Assembly (NCBI GenBank): GCA_910579735.1
Contig: CAJTUZ010000005.1
Span: forward strand, 1-64,000
DNA length: 64,000 nucleotides
Source: an uncultured Lachnospiraceae bacterium
GTDB lineage: Bacteria > Bacillota > Clostridia > Lachnospirales > Lachnospiraceae
Direction: 5' to 3'
In this document: piece after piece, positions 50,327 to 59,074 of the stretch
How the letters are laid out: every line of letters begins with the position of its first letter
How positions within the stretch are numbered: position 1 is the first letter of the stretch
Position numbers and translations under genes: made by a program
Notes under the pieces: model-generated
Told to the model about the DNA's origin: nothing
The model's input: only the letters and a program-made list of their open reading frames with translations
Databases searched by the model: none

Positions 50327-53300
50327 ATGAAGAAAACGACAAAAGGCGGAAGGAAACAGAGGATTGAAAAGAATATCAGCAGTGTCAGCGAAGATACGCT
50401 GGAGTTCTTAAGTCTGGATGATGAGACAATAGAAGCGTACGGCCGCAGAATGCAGTCGGCTTCTTCGAAGGCTTCTCAAAAGAAAGCAGCGCCTCATAAG
50501 AAAAAAGAGACGCCTGTGCATGTGAAAAATGAAAAAGATAGAAAGAAGCGTAAAACATACCGGGATTATGAACAGGAACCGGAAGAACTGGCGGGAGAAG
50601 ATTTTGAAACGGAAGAATTAGAAGAAATTGAAGACGACAGAGAATACTATGAGCGGTCCCGCAGATACCGGTATGAGGATGAAGAAGATGACGAAGAGAT
50701 TTATGAAGATGAAAGATACGAAGAGGAACGGTATGAGCAGGAAGTAGACGAAGACGACGAAGACGACGACGAATATTATCGGGACGAAGACGAATATTAC
50801 CGCGGCGGCAGAGAATACCGCAGAGACGAGGAAGAGGAAGAAGACGACGAATATTATGCGGATGAGGAAGCGTATTACGCAGATGAGCGGTATTATGAAG
50901 AGGAACGGTATTACGCAGAGGAAGACGACGAGGAAGACGAAGACGAGGATGAGTATTACCGGGATGAATACTATGAGGATGAGGAAGAAGAGGAAGACGA
51001 GGAAGACGACGAAGACGATTACGACAGGGAAAATATCTTCGTTCGTTTTGCCGATTTTATAGCCGATATGAGTGCGCTTGATCATGTGGTCATGGTGTTT
51101 GGCTGTTTCATACTGGCAGCAGCCATTGCGACAGGCGCGTTGTATGCCGGTGCAAAGACCAAGTCCGGACAGGTACAGGCTTTTGCCGAGATCGGCACGG
51201 AAGTAGAAGACATAAAAGTGATCGGGGAAAGCGGGCTGTTAGCTGTTTCGAATGCGGAGTCCGCAAGACTTTCCCAGATGATGACCATACCGGGAGACGG
51301 AGAACAGGATCAGTCCGGTGAAGTGCAGAACACAGCGATAGAGATTGCCATGAATCTGACTTCTATCCAGTCGGACCTGAAAATCAAGTTTGTTAACAAA
51401 CAGACATATAAATTGGTGAGCGGAATACCGTTTGAAGTAGAAGTTACCGGAGATAACGGAAAGGCTTTTACACTCAAAGACGAGGATAAGGACGGTATTA
51501 TATATCAGACAGGCGTTTCTGCAGGTTCTTATACGGTACAGGCTGTCGCGCTCGCGGGAAGCGATTATGAGAAGTACATGTTCCCGTCCCGTGCGGAAAC
51601 GATAAAAGTTACGGACTCGATCGCCTATCAGAAAGTTGATGTGGCCGATGAGATCAAGAGCGAGGCTGAGGTCAACGTAGCGCTCGAAGATACGGCCAAG
51701 CAGGATACGGTAGTCGAATCCACTCTGACGGATACCGTGGAATGGGTGGAATCTACGAGGCAGGAAGTCAATGCCGACAATAACTATTACGAGATCAATA
51801 AAACGGATATCCCTGATCCGGCAACGATCGGGCGGCTTGGGACGTTTATGAAGACAGGCGGTGAAGTCAATCCGCCGGATGTCGGAGATGGTGATAATAC
51901 AGGAGATGGGAGCGGCGGCAGTACCGGAGACGGAAGCGGCGATAATACCGGAGATGGAAACGGCGGTAACACCGGAGACGGAAGCGGCGGCAGTACCGGG
52001 GACGGAAACGGCGGCAATACCGGAGACGGAAACGGCGGTAATACCGGGGATGGAAACGGAGATACAAAGCCTCCTGTAGTAGATCCTGATCCGCCGGCAA
52101 CAAAATACACGATGGCAAGCGTTTCGGGCGGCGGCACGATACAGGTAGGCAAAACCTGTACCGTCAGCGGAACGACCAATCCGGCCGGCGGCGCGATCAC
52201 ATGGTCGAGCAGCAATGCATCGGTGGCGACAGTCAGCTCCTCCGGTGTAGTGACAGGCGTGTCGGCAGGAAGCGTGACGATCACGGGGACCACGGTTGAC
52301 GGTGATTCCATGGGATGCAGCATTACGGTCGTGCCTGCGGAAGTTGTCTATAAATCTCTGGCAATCTCCTGTCCGTCTACGGTACAGGTAGGGAAAACCT
52401 GTACTGCCAGCGGAACGACGGATCCGGCCGGCGGTAAGATTACATGGTCGAGCAGTGATGCCAAGATCGCGTCGGTGGATGCTTCTTCCGGCGTAGTGAC
52501 AGGCGTGTCAGTCGGAACCGTGAAGATCAAAGGTACGATCGGCGGAATTTCACAGGAATGTACAGTTACGGTTACGGCTGCGGATGTTGTTTATAAGTCT
52601 CTGTCAATAACGGCGCCTGCCACAGTACAGGTAGGCAAGACCTGTACCGTTACCGGAACGACGGACCCGGCAGGGGGCGTGATCGCATGGTCGAGCAGTG
52701 ATACGAAGATCGCGACGGTGAATTCCTCGGGAACCGTGACAGGCGTAGCGGTAGGAACCGTGAAGATCAAAGGCACGATCGGCGGACTTTCCAAAGAGTG
52801 TACGATTACGGTTACGGCTGCGGATGTCATTTATAAATCCATATCGATCATAGGAACTTCAACCATATCGGTAGGGAAAAAGGAAACATTCAAGGCAACC
52901 ACAGACCCGGTCGGCGGTATCGTTACCTGGTCAAGTGATAATGAAAAAGTTGCGAAAGTAGATAAAAACGGCGTTGTGACAGGCGTGTCGGTAGGTAAGG
53001 CCAATATTATCGTTTCATGCGGAACAGTAAAGAACGCCTATACGGTGAATGTTGTCAACAGTAAGTCGACAGACACCGTGTCCAGACTGAAAGATAAAAG
53101 CGGCAACCAGATTTATATCAGGACAGCCGATGGGAAGTATGTTGAGGCGACCTATGCCGATTATTATAAGGACCAGAAACTGTATCTGCGGAAAGCAGAT
53201 GCGGAATGCTTCTATACCGGCTGGCAGACGATCAATGGATATACGTATTTTTATGATAAAAACGGCAAAGTCGTAACGGGCGAGCAGATCATACAGGGGG

Positions 53301-53941
53301 CAAAGTATTCTTTCGGCAGCGATGGAAAACTTTCTTCCGGTTCCGGCGTGCTCGGCATCGATGTATCCAAATGGAACGGTTCCATTGACTGGAATGCGGT
53401 TAAGAATTCCGGTATATCCTATGTTATTATAAGATGCGGTTATCGCGGTTCCTCGACGGGCGCTTTGATCGAGGATCCCAAATTCAGGAGCAACATTCAG
53501 GGCGCAAAGGCGGCGGGACTGAAAGTGGGCGTTTATTTCTTCAGCCAGGCTGTCAATGAAGTGGAAGCCGTAGAAGAAGCGTCCATGGTGATCAATCTGG
53601 TCAGCGGCTACGGACTGAATTACCCGGTATTTCTTGATGTGGAGTCGAGCGGCGGCCGCGGCGATAAGATCGATGCCGCGACAAGAACGGCAGTCTGCAA
53701 GGCTTTTTGTTCCACCATACAGAATTCCGGTTATGCGGCGGGTATCTATGCCAACAAAACATGGTTTACTTCTTATATTAACACCGGCAGCCTGACAGGA
53801 TATAAAATATGGCTTGCCCAGTATGCGGCCGCACCTTCCTATACGGCCACCAGATACGATATGTGGCAGTATTCCTCCAAAGGGAAAGTAAGCGGTATAA
53901 GCGGAAACGTGGATATGAACATCAGTTATATGAATTACTAA
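50327..53941 (+). CDS. Giant membrane-anchored GH25 muramidase with Ig-like repeats
   Basis: A 1204-residue protein. Residues about 80-245 are extremely rich in Asp, Glu, Tyr and Arg and should lie in the cytosol. One membrane segment spans about 253-275. Outside follow a Cna-B-like domain (about 345-440), a Gly/Asp/Asn/Ser/Thr repeat linker (about 518-580), four BIG2-type Ig-like repeats (about 593-915, each with a TWSSS-like strand), a cell-wall-binding-repeat-like section (YTYFYDKNGKVVTG), and a C-terminal GH25 domain (about 1006-1204) with LGIDVSKWNG and the catalytic FLDVES. It should cut peptidoglycan glycan strands while tethered to the membrane. It opens the rhamnose-polymer cluster. 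Confidence 0.93.
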   Translation: MKKTTKGGRKQRIEKNISSVSEDTLEFLSLDDETIEAYGRRMQSASSKASQKKAAPHKKKETPVHVKNEKDRKKRKTYRDYEQEPEELAGEDFETEELEEIEDDREYYERSRRYRYEDEEDDEEIYEDERYEEERYEQEVDEDDEDDDEYYRDEDEYYRGGREYRRDEEEEEDDEYYADEEAYYADERYYEEERYYAEEDDEEDEDEDEYYRDEYYEDEEEEEDEEDDEDDYDRENIFVRFADFIADMSALDHVVMVFGCFILAAAIATGALYAGAKTKSGQVQAFAEIGTEVEDIKVIGESGLLAVSNAESARLSQMMTIPGDGEQDQSGEVQNTAIEIAMNLTSIQSDLKIKFVNKQTYKLVSGIPFEVEVTGDNGKAFTLKDEDKDGIIYQTGVSAGSYTVQAVALAGSDYEKYMFPSRAETIKVTDSIAYQKVDVADEIKSEAEVNVALEDTAKQDTVVESTLTDTVEWVESTRQEVNADNNYYEINKTDIPDPATIGRLGTFMKTGGEVNPPDVGDGDNTGDGSGGSTGDGSGDNTGDGNGGNTGDGSGGSTGDGNGGNTGDGNGGNTGDGNGDTKPPVVDPDPPATKYTMASVSGGGTIQVGKTCTVSGTTNPAGGAITWSSSNASVATVSSSGVVTGVSAGSVTITGTTVDGDSMGCSITVVPAEVVYKSLAISCPSTVQVGKTCTASGTTDPAGGKITWSSSDAKIASVDASSGVVTGVSVGTVKIKGTIGGISQECTVTVTAADVVYKSLSITAPATVQVGKTCTVTGTTDPAGGVIAWSSSDTKIATVNSSGTVTGVAVGTVKIKGTIGGLSKECTITVTAADVIYKSISIIGTSTISVGKKETFKATTDPVGGIVTWSSDNEKVAKVDKNGVVTGVSVGKANIIVSCGTVKNAYTVNVVNSKSTDTVSRLKDKSGNQIYIRTADGKYVEATYADYYKDQKLYLRKADAECFYTGWQTINGYTYFYDKNGKVVTGEQIIQGAKYSFGSDGKLSSGSGVLGIDVSKWNGSIDWNAVKNSGISYVIIRCGYRGSSTGALIEDPKFRSNIQGAKAAGLKVGVYFFSQAVNEVEAVEEASMVINLVSGYGLNYPVFLDVESSGGRGDKIDAATRTAVCKAFCSTIQNSGYAAGIYANKTWFTSYINTGSLTGYKIWLAQYAAAPSYTATRYDMWQYSSKGKVSGISGNVDMNISYMNY
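51880..52065 (+). repeat. Gly-rich coding tandem repeats
   Basis: In-frame repeats of about 24 bases within the giant GH25 gene, encoding units like GDGNGGNT and GDGSGGST. They form a flexible linker before the Ig-like domains and are a likely site of length variation. Confidence 0.85.
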
Positions 53942-53946
53942 ATATA

Positions 53947-53974
53947 AAATCATTGCGGAGTGCCGCAATGATTT
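53947..53974 (+). terminator. Hairpin after the giant GH25 gene
   Basis: AAATCATTGCGG (53947-53958) pairs perfectly with CCGCAATGATTT (53963-53974) around a 4-base loop, starting five bases past the stop. There is no T-tract downstream, so it may attenuate, protect mRNA ends or allow read-through into rfbB. Confidence 0.5.
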
Positions 53975-54011
53975 CAAAATCGGAATCAGGAAAAGGAGAT
54001 TATGACAGGCA

Positions 54012-55094
54012 ATGAGAACTTATCTTGTAACAGGCGGCGCAGGTTTTATCGGATCGAATTATATTCACTATATGTTCGGCAAATACGGGGATACGATAAA
54101 GATCATTAATGTGGATCTTCTGACCTATGCCGGCAATCTGGAGAATCTGAAAGATCTGGAAGGTAATGCAAACTATACGTTTATTAAGGCGGATATCTGT
54201 GACAGCGATGCCATCGGCAAAATTTTTGCACAGAACGATATTGACAGAGTCGTACACTTTGCGGCGGAGAGCCATGTGGACAGAAGTATCAAAAATCCGG
54301 AAGTATTCGTGCACACGAACGTACTTGGCACAGCGGTCATGTTAAACTGTGCGAGGGCGGCATGGGAACTTCCTGATGGAACTTATAAGGAAGATAAGAA
54401 ATTTTTGCATGTTTCCACGGACGAGGTGTACGGCTCTCTGGAAGAAGACGGCGGATATTTCTATGAGACGACGCCTTATGCACCGCACAGTCCGTATTCG
54501 GCGAGCAAGGCAGGTTCCGACATGCTGGTAAGATCTTATATGGATACGTATCATTTCCCGGCCAACATTACGAATTGCTCCAATAACTACGGGCCGTATC
54601 AGTTCCCGGAGAAACTTATTCCGCTTATTATCAACAATGCGCTGCATGGAAAAGCGCTTCCGGTATACGGCGATGGGAAGAACGTTCGTGACTGGCTGTA
54701 TGTGGAAGATCATGCAAAGGCCATCGATATGGTGCAGGAACAGGGAAGATTGTTTGAGACATATAATGTGGGCGGTCATAATGAAAAACAGAACATCGAA
54801 ATCATTACGATCATTCTGGAAACACTGCAGGAGATGCTGGCGGATGACGACCCGAGAAAAGCATTGGTAAGCAAGGATCTGATCACTTATGTAGAAGACA
54901 GAAAGGGGCATGACAGAAGATATGCCATTGCACCCGATAAAATAAAAAGCGAAATCGGCTGGGAGCCGGAGACGATGTTCAAGGAAGGGATCAGACGTAC
55001 GATCGGATGGTACTTTGAGCATGAAGGATGGATGAAAAACGTTACAAGCGGCGATTATCAGAAATATTATGCCGAAATGTACCGGAGCGTATAA
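54012..55094 (+). CDS. rfbB: dTDP-glucose 4,6-dehydratase
   Basis: A 360-residue extended SDR enzyme making dTDP-4-keto-6-deoxyglucose from dTDP-glucose, step two of dTDP-L-rhamnose synthesis. The NAD motif is TGGAGFIGSNY at the N-terminus, FAAESHVDRS follows, and the catalytic YxxxK is YSASKAG. The ATG at 54012 is required by the conserved N-terminus, though the AAGGAG at about 53994 is better spaced for an out-of-frame ATG at 54002. With rfbA and rfbC nearby, three of the four rhamnose genes are present; rfbD was not found in the window. Confidence 0.97.
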   Translation: MRTYLVTGGAGFIGSNYIHYMFGKYGDTIKIINVDLLTYAGNLENLKDLEGNANYTFIKADICDSDAIGKIFAQNDIDRVVHFAAESHVDRSIKNPEVFVHTNVLGTAVMLNCARAAWELPDGTYKEDKKFLHVSTDEVYGSLEEDGGYFYETTPYAPHSPYSASKAGSDMLVRSYMDTYHFPANITNCSNNYGPYQFPEKLIPLIINNALHGKALPVYGDGKNVRDWLYVEDHAKAIDMVQEQGRLFETYNVGGHNEKQNIEIITIILETLQEMLADDDPRKALVSKDLITYVEDRKGHDRRYAIAPDKIKSEIGWEPETMFKEGIRRTIGWYFEHEGWMKNVTSGDYQKYYAEMYRSV

Positions 55095-55123
55095 AAGTAC
55101 AGTGTAAAGGGAGTATGCAGAGA

Positions 55124-55993
55124 ATGAAAGGAATTATTTTGGCAGGTGGTTCGGGCACCCGGTTATACCCGCTCACAAAGGCAATTTCGAAACAGATCAT
55201 GCCGGTATATGATAAGCCGATGATCTATTACCCGCTTTCGATTCTGATGTTGGCCGGTATCCGCGAGATACTGATCATTTCCACACCGAGGGATCTGCCG
55301 GTCTTTAAGGAATTGTTCGGTGATGGCAGCCAGCTCGGACTGCGGATGGAATATGCGGTGCAGGAGAGCCCGAGAGGACTTGCCGACGCGTTTATTATCG
55401 GCGCTGATTTTATTGCGGACGACAGCGTGGCGCTTGTCCTCGGCGATAACATATTTTACGGACAGAGCTTTTCCAAAGTATTAAAAGAAGCGGCATCACG
55501 TGACAAAGGAGCGACGATCTTCGGTTATTACGTCAGAGATCCCAGAGAATACGGTGTCGTGGAATTTGACGAGAACGGCATGGCAGTATCGATTGAAGAA
55601 AAGCCGGAACATCCGAAGAGCAATTACGCGGTGCCGGGACTTTATTTTTATGACAATGATGTCGTAAATATTGCGGCGAATGTAAAACCCTCGGCAAGAG
55701 GCGAGATCGAAATTACAAGCGTCAATAGCGAATATCTGCAAAGAGGACAGCTGCGTGTCGAAACGCTCGGCCGCGGTTTTGCATGGCTGGATACGGGGAA
55801 TCATGATTCGCTTTTAGACGCCGCAGATTTCGTGGCGGCGTTCCAGAAGCGTCAGGGACTTTATATTTCCTGTATCGAAGAGATTGCCTATAAAAGAGGA
55901 TTTATTGATAAAGAGCAGCTCTTACAATTGGCGGAGCCGCTTCTGAAAACAAATTACGGCAAATATTTGACAGAGGTTGCGAATGGACTCTAG
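55124..55993 (+). CDS. rfbA: Glucose-1-phosphate thymidylyltransferase
   Basis: A 289-residue nucleotidyltransferase joining dTTP and glucose-1-phosphate, the first step of dTDP-rhamnose synthesis. The signature GGSGTRLYPLTKAISKQ is near the N-terminus, and LGDNIFYG and EKPEHPKSNYAVPG follow. I chose ATG 55124 (MKGIILAGG), 11 bases after AAAGGGAG; an ATG three codons earlier is too close to it, and the frame extends into rfbB. The 3' end overlaps the next gene by 11 bases. Confidence 0.97.
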   Translation: MKGIILAGGSGTRLYPLTKAISKQIMPVYDKPMIYYPLSILMLAGIREILIISTPRDLPVFKELFGDGSQLGLRMEYAVQESPRGLADAFIIGADFIADDSVALVLGDNIFYGQSFSKVLKEAASRDKGATIFGYYVRDPREYGVVEFDENGMAVSIEEKPEHPKSNYAVPGLYFYDNDVVNIAANVKPSARGEIEITSVNSEYLQRGQLRVETLGRGFAWLDTGNHDSLLDAADFVAAFQKRQGLYISCIEEIAYKRGFIDKEQLLQLAEPLLKTNYGKYLTEVANGL

Positions 55994-57332
55994 AAAATTA
56001 AGAAGAACTTTGTTTATCGTTATCATGATGTTTTTCATGATAACGGTAATCGTTATGATGGCGAACTGGGAACTTGTACAGGACAAACTCGGACTTGCCG
56101 ACAGGACACAGGGTGCGGAACCCGTAATGGCACAGGATGAGACGCAGGATAAACAGCTTGGAAACGATCTGCATGCGTTTATGCAGGACGAGACTTTCTT
56201 TGATACGGATACACATTATAAAAGTATCGAAACCTATTCCGGCAAGAACGTATCGCTTGTGATGAGCTCCGTTGCCAAAGATCTGCGTGTTATGATCGTA
56301 AACAGCAGCGGCAGACTTGTAACGGGAGCGCCTTTTTCCATAACGATCCAGGGCGTCGGAGAATACACGGACGACGACGAGGATGGCATTATCTATGTTG
56401 ATGAACTCCGGGCCGGCGAATACAGCGTCTATATGAACGAGATAGAAGGATACCGGGTGCCCAATACCGTAACGACGATCAAAGTCAAACAGGAGATCGA
56501 GTACCGGGTTTTGGAAGACATCGAGTACATGATGCTGACGGAGAACGACGTCGACGCTTCCAAAGAGGATACGGAGGAAAAAGGTGCGGAAAATGATGCG
56601 GATGGCACGGAAAATACGGATTTTGAGACATATAGCGACAGTGTAAAAAAGGGAATCGATGTTTCCAAATGGAACGAGACGATCGATTGGGAAGCGGTAA
56701 AAGAAGATGGTGTGGAATTTGCCATTATACGATGCGGTTACCGCGGATCATCCAGCGGTTCCCTGATCATCGATCCGACTTACGAACGCAATATAAAGGG
56801 CGCCATTGAAGCGGGCATCCCGGTCGGCGTGTATTTCTTTACACAGGCAGTAAACGAAGTGGAGGCCGTGGAAGAGGCCAGTATGGTCATCAGTCTGATC
56901 CGCGAATATGATGTGGATTATCCGGTATTTTTAGACAGTGAAAGCGCCGGAGGAAGCGGAAGAGCCGATCATCTGTCAGCAGAAGTGAGAACCGCCAATC
57001 ATAAGGCGTTCTTAGAGACGATCGCATCGGCAGGCTATGCGACCGGCATTTACGGTTCGACGAACTGGTTAAACAGCAAAGTGGAAATGAAGGAGCTGTC
57101 CAGTTATCATACGTGGCTTGCAGAATATGCTGATATTCCGACGTATGACGAATACTACCATATGTGGCAGTATACATCCAGGGGATCGATCGATGGTATT
57201 TCCACCAATGTCGATTTGAACCTATGCTATATGAATATTGATACGTCGATCGATCATTCGGCTTCATCCGGCGGATATTCGGGCGTCGTGAACGGCGATA
57301 CCGGAAATGTGCCGGTAGAAAGTGATGACTGA
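55983..57332 (+). CDS. Membrane-anchored GH25 muramidase
   Basis: A 449-residue relative of the giant GH25 protein. A membrane segment spans about residues 9-28. It is followed by a Cna-B-like domain (about 90-180), an acidic linker, and the GH25 domain (about 220-425) with KGIDVSKWNE and FLDSES, so Asp-Ser-Glu replaces the Asp-Val-Glu of the giant protein while the catalytic Glu is kept. A Ser/Gly-rich tail ends the protein. ATG 55983 has GAGG six bases upstream and overlaps rfbA by 11 bases, so it is part of the polymer operon. A role in opening peptidoglycan for polymer attachment or passage is inferred. Confidence 0.93.
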   Translation: MDSRKLRRTLFIVIMMFFMITVIVMMANWELVQDKLGLADRTQGAEPVMAQDETQDKQLGNDLHAFMQDETFFDTDTHYKSIETYSGKNVSLVMSSVAKDLRVMIVNSSGRLVTGAPFSITIQGVGEYTDDDEDGIIYVDELRAGEYSVYMNEIEGYRVPNTVTTIKVKQEIEYRVLEDIEYMMLTENDVDASKEDTEEKGAENDADGTENTDFETYSDSVKKGIDVSKWNETIDWEAVKEDGVEFAIIRCGYRGSSSGSLIIDPTYERNIKGAIEAGIPVGVYFFTQAVNEVEAVEEASMVISLIREYDVDYPVFLDSESAGGSGRADHLSAEVRTANHKAFLETIASAGYATGIYGSTNWLNSKVEMKELSSYHTWLAEYADIPTYDEYYHMWQYTSRGSIDGISTNVDLNLCYMNIDTSIDHSASSGGYSGVVNGDTGNVPVESDD

Positions 57333-57393
57333 GCCGGCGAAACAGGTATAACGGTCAGAATATAAGAGAAAAAGGAAAGGATACAGGAAAGAA

Positions 57394-57954
57394 ATGGGCA
57401 GACTGACAGTAGAAACATGTGAAATAGAAGGATTAAAGATCATTACTCCCGAAGTAAGATGGGATGAAAGAGGTTTTTTCATGGAATCTTATCAATATGA
57501 GGATTTTAAGGCGGCGGGCATCGATCAGGTTTTCGTGCAGGATAACCAGTCGTCATCCGTCAGGGGAGTACTGCGCGGCCTTCATTTTCAGATACAGTAT
57601 CCGCAGGATAAGCTTGTCAGGGTATTACAGGGAGAAGTATATGATGTGGCGGTCGATATCAGAAAAGGTTCCGCGACATACGGCAAATGGTACGGCGTAC
57701 TGCTTTCTGCGGAAAATAAGAAGCAGTTTTTCATTCCGAAGAATTTTGCACACGGTTTTCTTGTTTTATCCGATTATGCGGAATTTGCCTATAAATGTAC
57801 GGATTTTTATCATCCCAACGACGAGGCCGGTATCATGTGGAACGATCCGGATATCGGTATTGACTGGCCGGTCGGCGATATGGAGCTGATCCAGTCGCAG
57901 AAAGATACCAAATGGGGCGGTATCAGAGAATTTACCGAAAGATATCGGAAATAA
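57394..57954 (+). CDS. rfbC: dTDP-4-dehydrorhamnose 3,5-epimerase
   Basis: A 186-residue cupin-fold epimerase, the third enzyme of dTDP-L-rhamnose synthesis. ERGFFMESYQ, GVLRGLHFQ with the catalytic His, VYDVAVDIRKGS and HGFLVLSD are all present. The length is normal. GGAAAGG lies upstream. It lies 61 bases after the second GH25 gene and close before the ABC exporter genes, which ties rhamnose supply to polymer export. Confidence 0.97.
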   Translation: MGRLTVETCEIEGLKIITPEVRWDERGFFMESYQYEDFKAAGIDQVFVQDNQSSSVRGVLRGLHFQIQYPQDKLVRVLQGEVYDVAVDIRKGSATYGKWYGVLLSAENKKQFFIPKNFAHGFLVLSDYAEFAYKCTDFYHPNDEAGIMWNDPDIGIDWPVGDMELIQSQKDTKWGGIREFTERYRK

Positions 57955-57974
57955 GGCGGGGTTTTGGCAGGAAA

Positions 57975-59009
57975 ATGGAAGGTAATCATACAGAAATGAC
58001 ACGAAACAGAACAAAGAAAAAAGGTTCTCTTCCGAAACCCGCGGCGATTGCCATATTCTGGGGACTTGGCCTGATTCTGGCGATCGTACTGATCATGCAT
58101 CATAACCCGCTTGCGGATCAGGTGACGGAGGAAATGAAAAAAGTCAGCGGCTGTGTGTTGATCACATTCACCTGCCTGATTTTTGCGCTTTTTTATGACA
58201 GGCTGACGACGATTCCGATCGAATTGTTCCAGAGCAGAAAACTGATCTGGAAACTGGCCAAAAACGATTTCAAAACACGCTATGCGGGTTCCTATCTCGG
58301 CATCGTATGGGCGATGGCCCAGCCTGTCGTTACCGTTGTCATGTACTGGATCGTATTTGACAGGGTATTCGATACGAGAAGCCAGCTGGTGGCAAGCGGC
58401 GTGGAAGTTCCCTATGTACTGTATCTGACGGCGGGACTTGTTCCGTGGTTTTATTTTTCCGAGGCGATCACGCAGGGAACCATGGCGCTGTTAGAATATA
58501 CGTATCTTGTGAAAAAAGTGGTTTTCAACATCAGTATCCTGCCGATCATCAAAGTGATCGCGGCTACTTTTATCCATATGTTTTTCGTCGGTATACTGCT
58601 GCTTGTAGCGGTCGGATATGGTTATTATCCGACTGTTTATACGCTGCAGATATTCTATTACAGCTTTTGTCTGTTTCTTTTAGTGCTTGCTATGAGCTAT
58701 TTCACATGCGCGCTTGTTGTGTTTATCAGAGATTTACAACAGATCATCAATATTGCTCTGCAGATCGGGATGTGGGCAACGCCGATCCTCTGGGATATTT
58801 CCATGCTTAGTGATAATATGAAATCTCTTTTTAAACTGAATCCTCTGGTATATATCGTAAACGGTTACCGAAGCGCCATTTACGAAGACGTATGGTTTTG
58901 GGAGCATTTTTATTCCTCTACCTATTTCTGGATTTTTACGATCAGCATGTTTTGTATCGGGACGCTGATGTTTCGGAAGCTGCGCGTGCATTTTGCAGAT
59001 GTTCTGTAA
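57975..59009 (+). CDS. ABC transporter permease for polysaccharide export (Wzm-like)
   Basis: A 344-residue inner membrane protein. After a basic N-terminus there are two hydrophobic segments (residues about 20-65), then a typical ABC-2 permease domain with the family motif LIWKLAKNDFKTRYAGSYLG before the main membrane region. The extra N-terminal pair of helices is unusual for Wzm/TagG proteins of about 260-280 residues. ATG 57975 is chosen after GGCAGGAAA; ATG 57996 is also possible. It forms the channel with the ATPase encoded 65 bases downstream. Confidence 0.9.
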   Translation: MEGNHTEMTRNRTKKKGSLPKPAAIAIFWGLGLILAIVLIMHHNPLADQVTEEMKKVSGCVLITFTCLIFALFYDRLTTIPIELFQSRKLIWKLAKNDFKTRYAGSYLGIVWAMAQPVVTVVMYWIVFDRVFDTRSQLVASGVEVPYVLYLTAGLVPWFYFSEAITQGTMALLEYTYLVKKVVFNISILPIIKVIAATFIHMFFVGILLLVAVGYGYYPTVYTLQIFYYSFCLFLLVLAMSYFTCALVVFIRDLQQIINIALQIGMWATPILWDISMLSDNMKSLFKLNPLVYIVNGYRSAIYEDVWFWEHFYSSTYFWIFTISMFCIGTLMFRKLRVHFADVL

Positions 59010-59074
59010 AACGAAAAGCGGGACCGCGGAAGGAAACGGACGCCTGCAGGAATCATTCAAATGGAGTATAGGTT

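Noticed and set aside
50618..51085. 155-codon very hydrophobic minus-strand frame
   Set aside because: Mirror image of the Asp/Glu codons in the giant GH25 gene (GAA/GAC read backwards give Phe/Val), not a membrane protein.
51880..52065. Regular 24-base repeats considered as a CRISPR-like array
   Set aside because: They are in frame, without unique spacers, and encode a Gly-rich linker in a larger gene.
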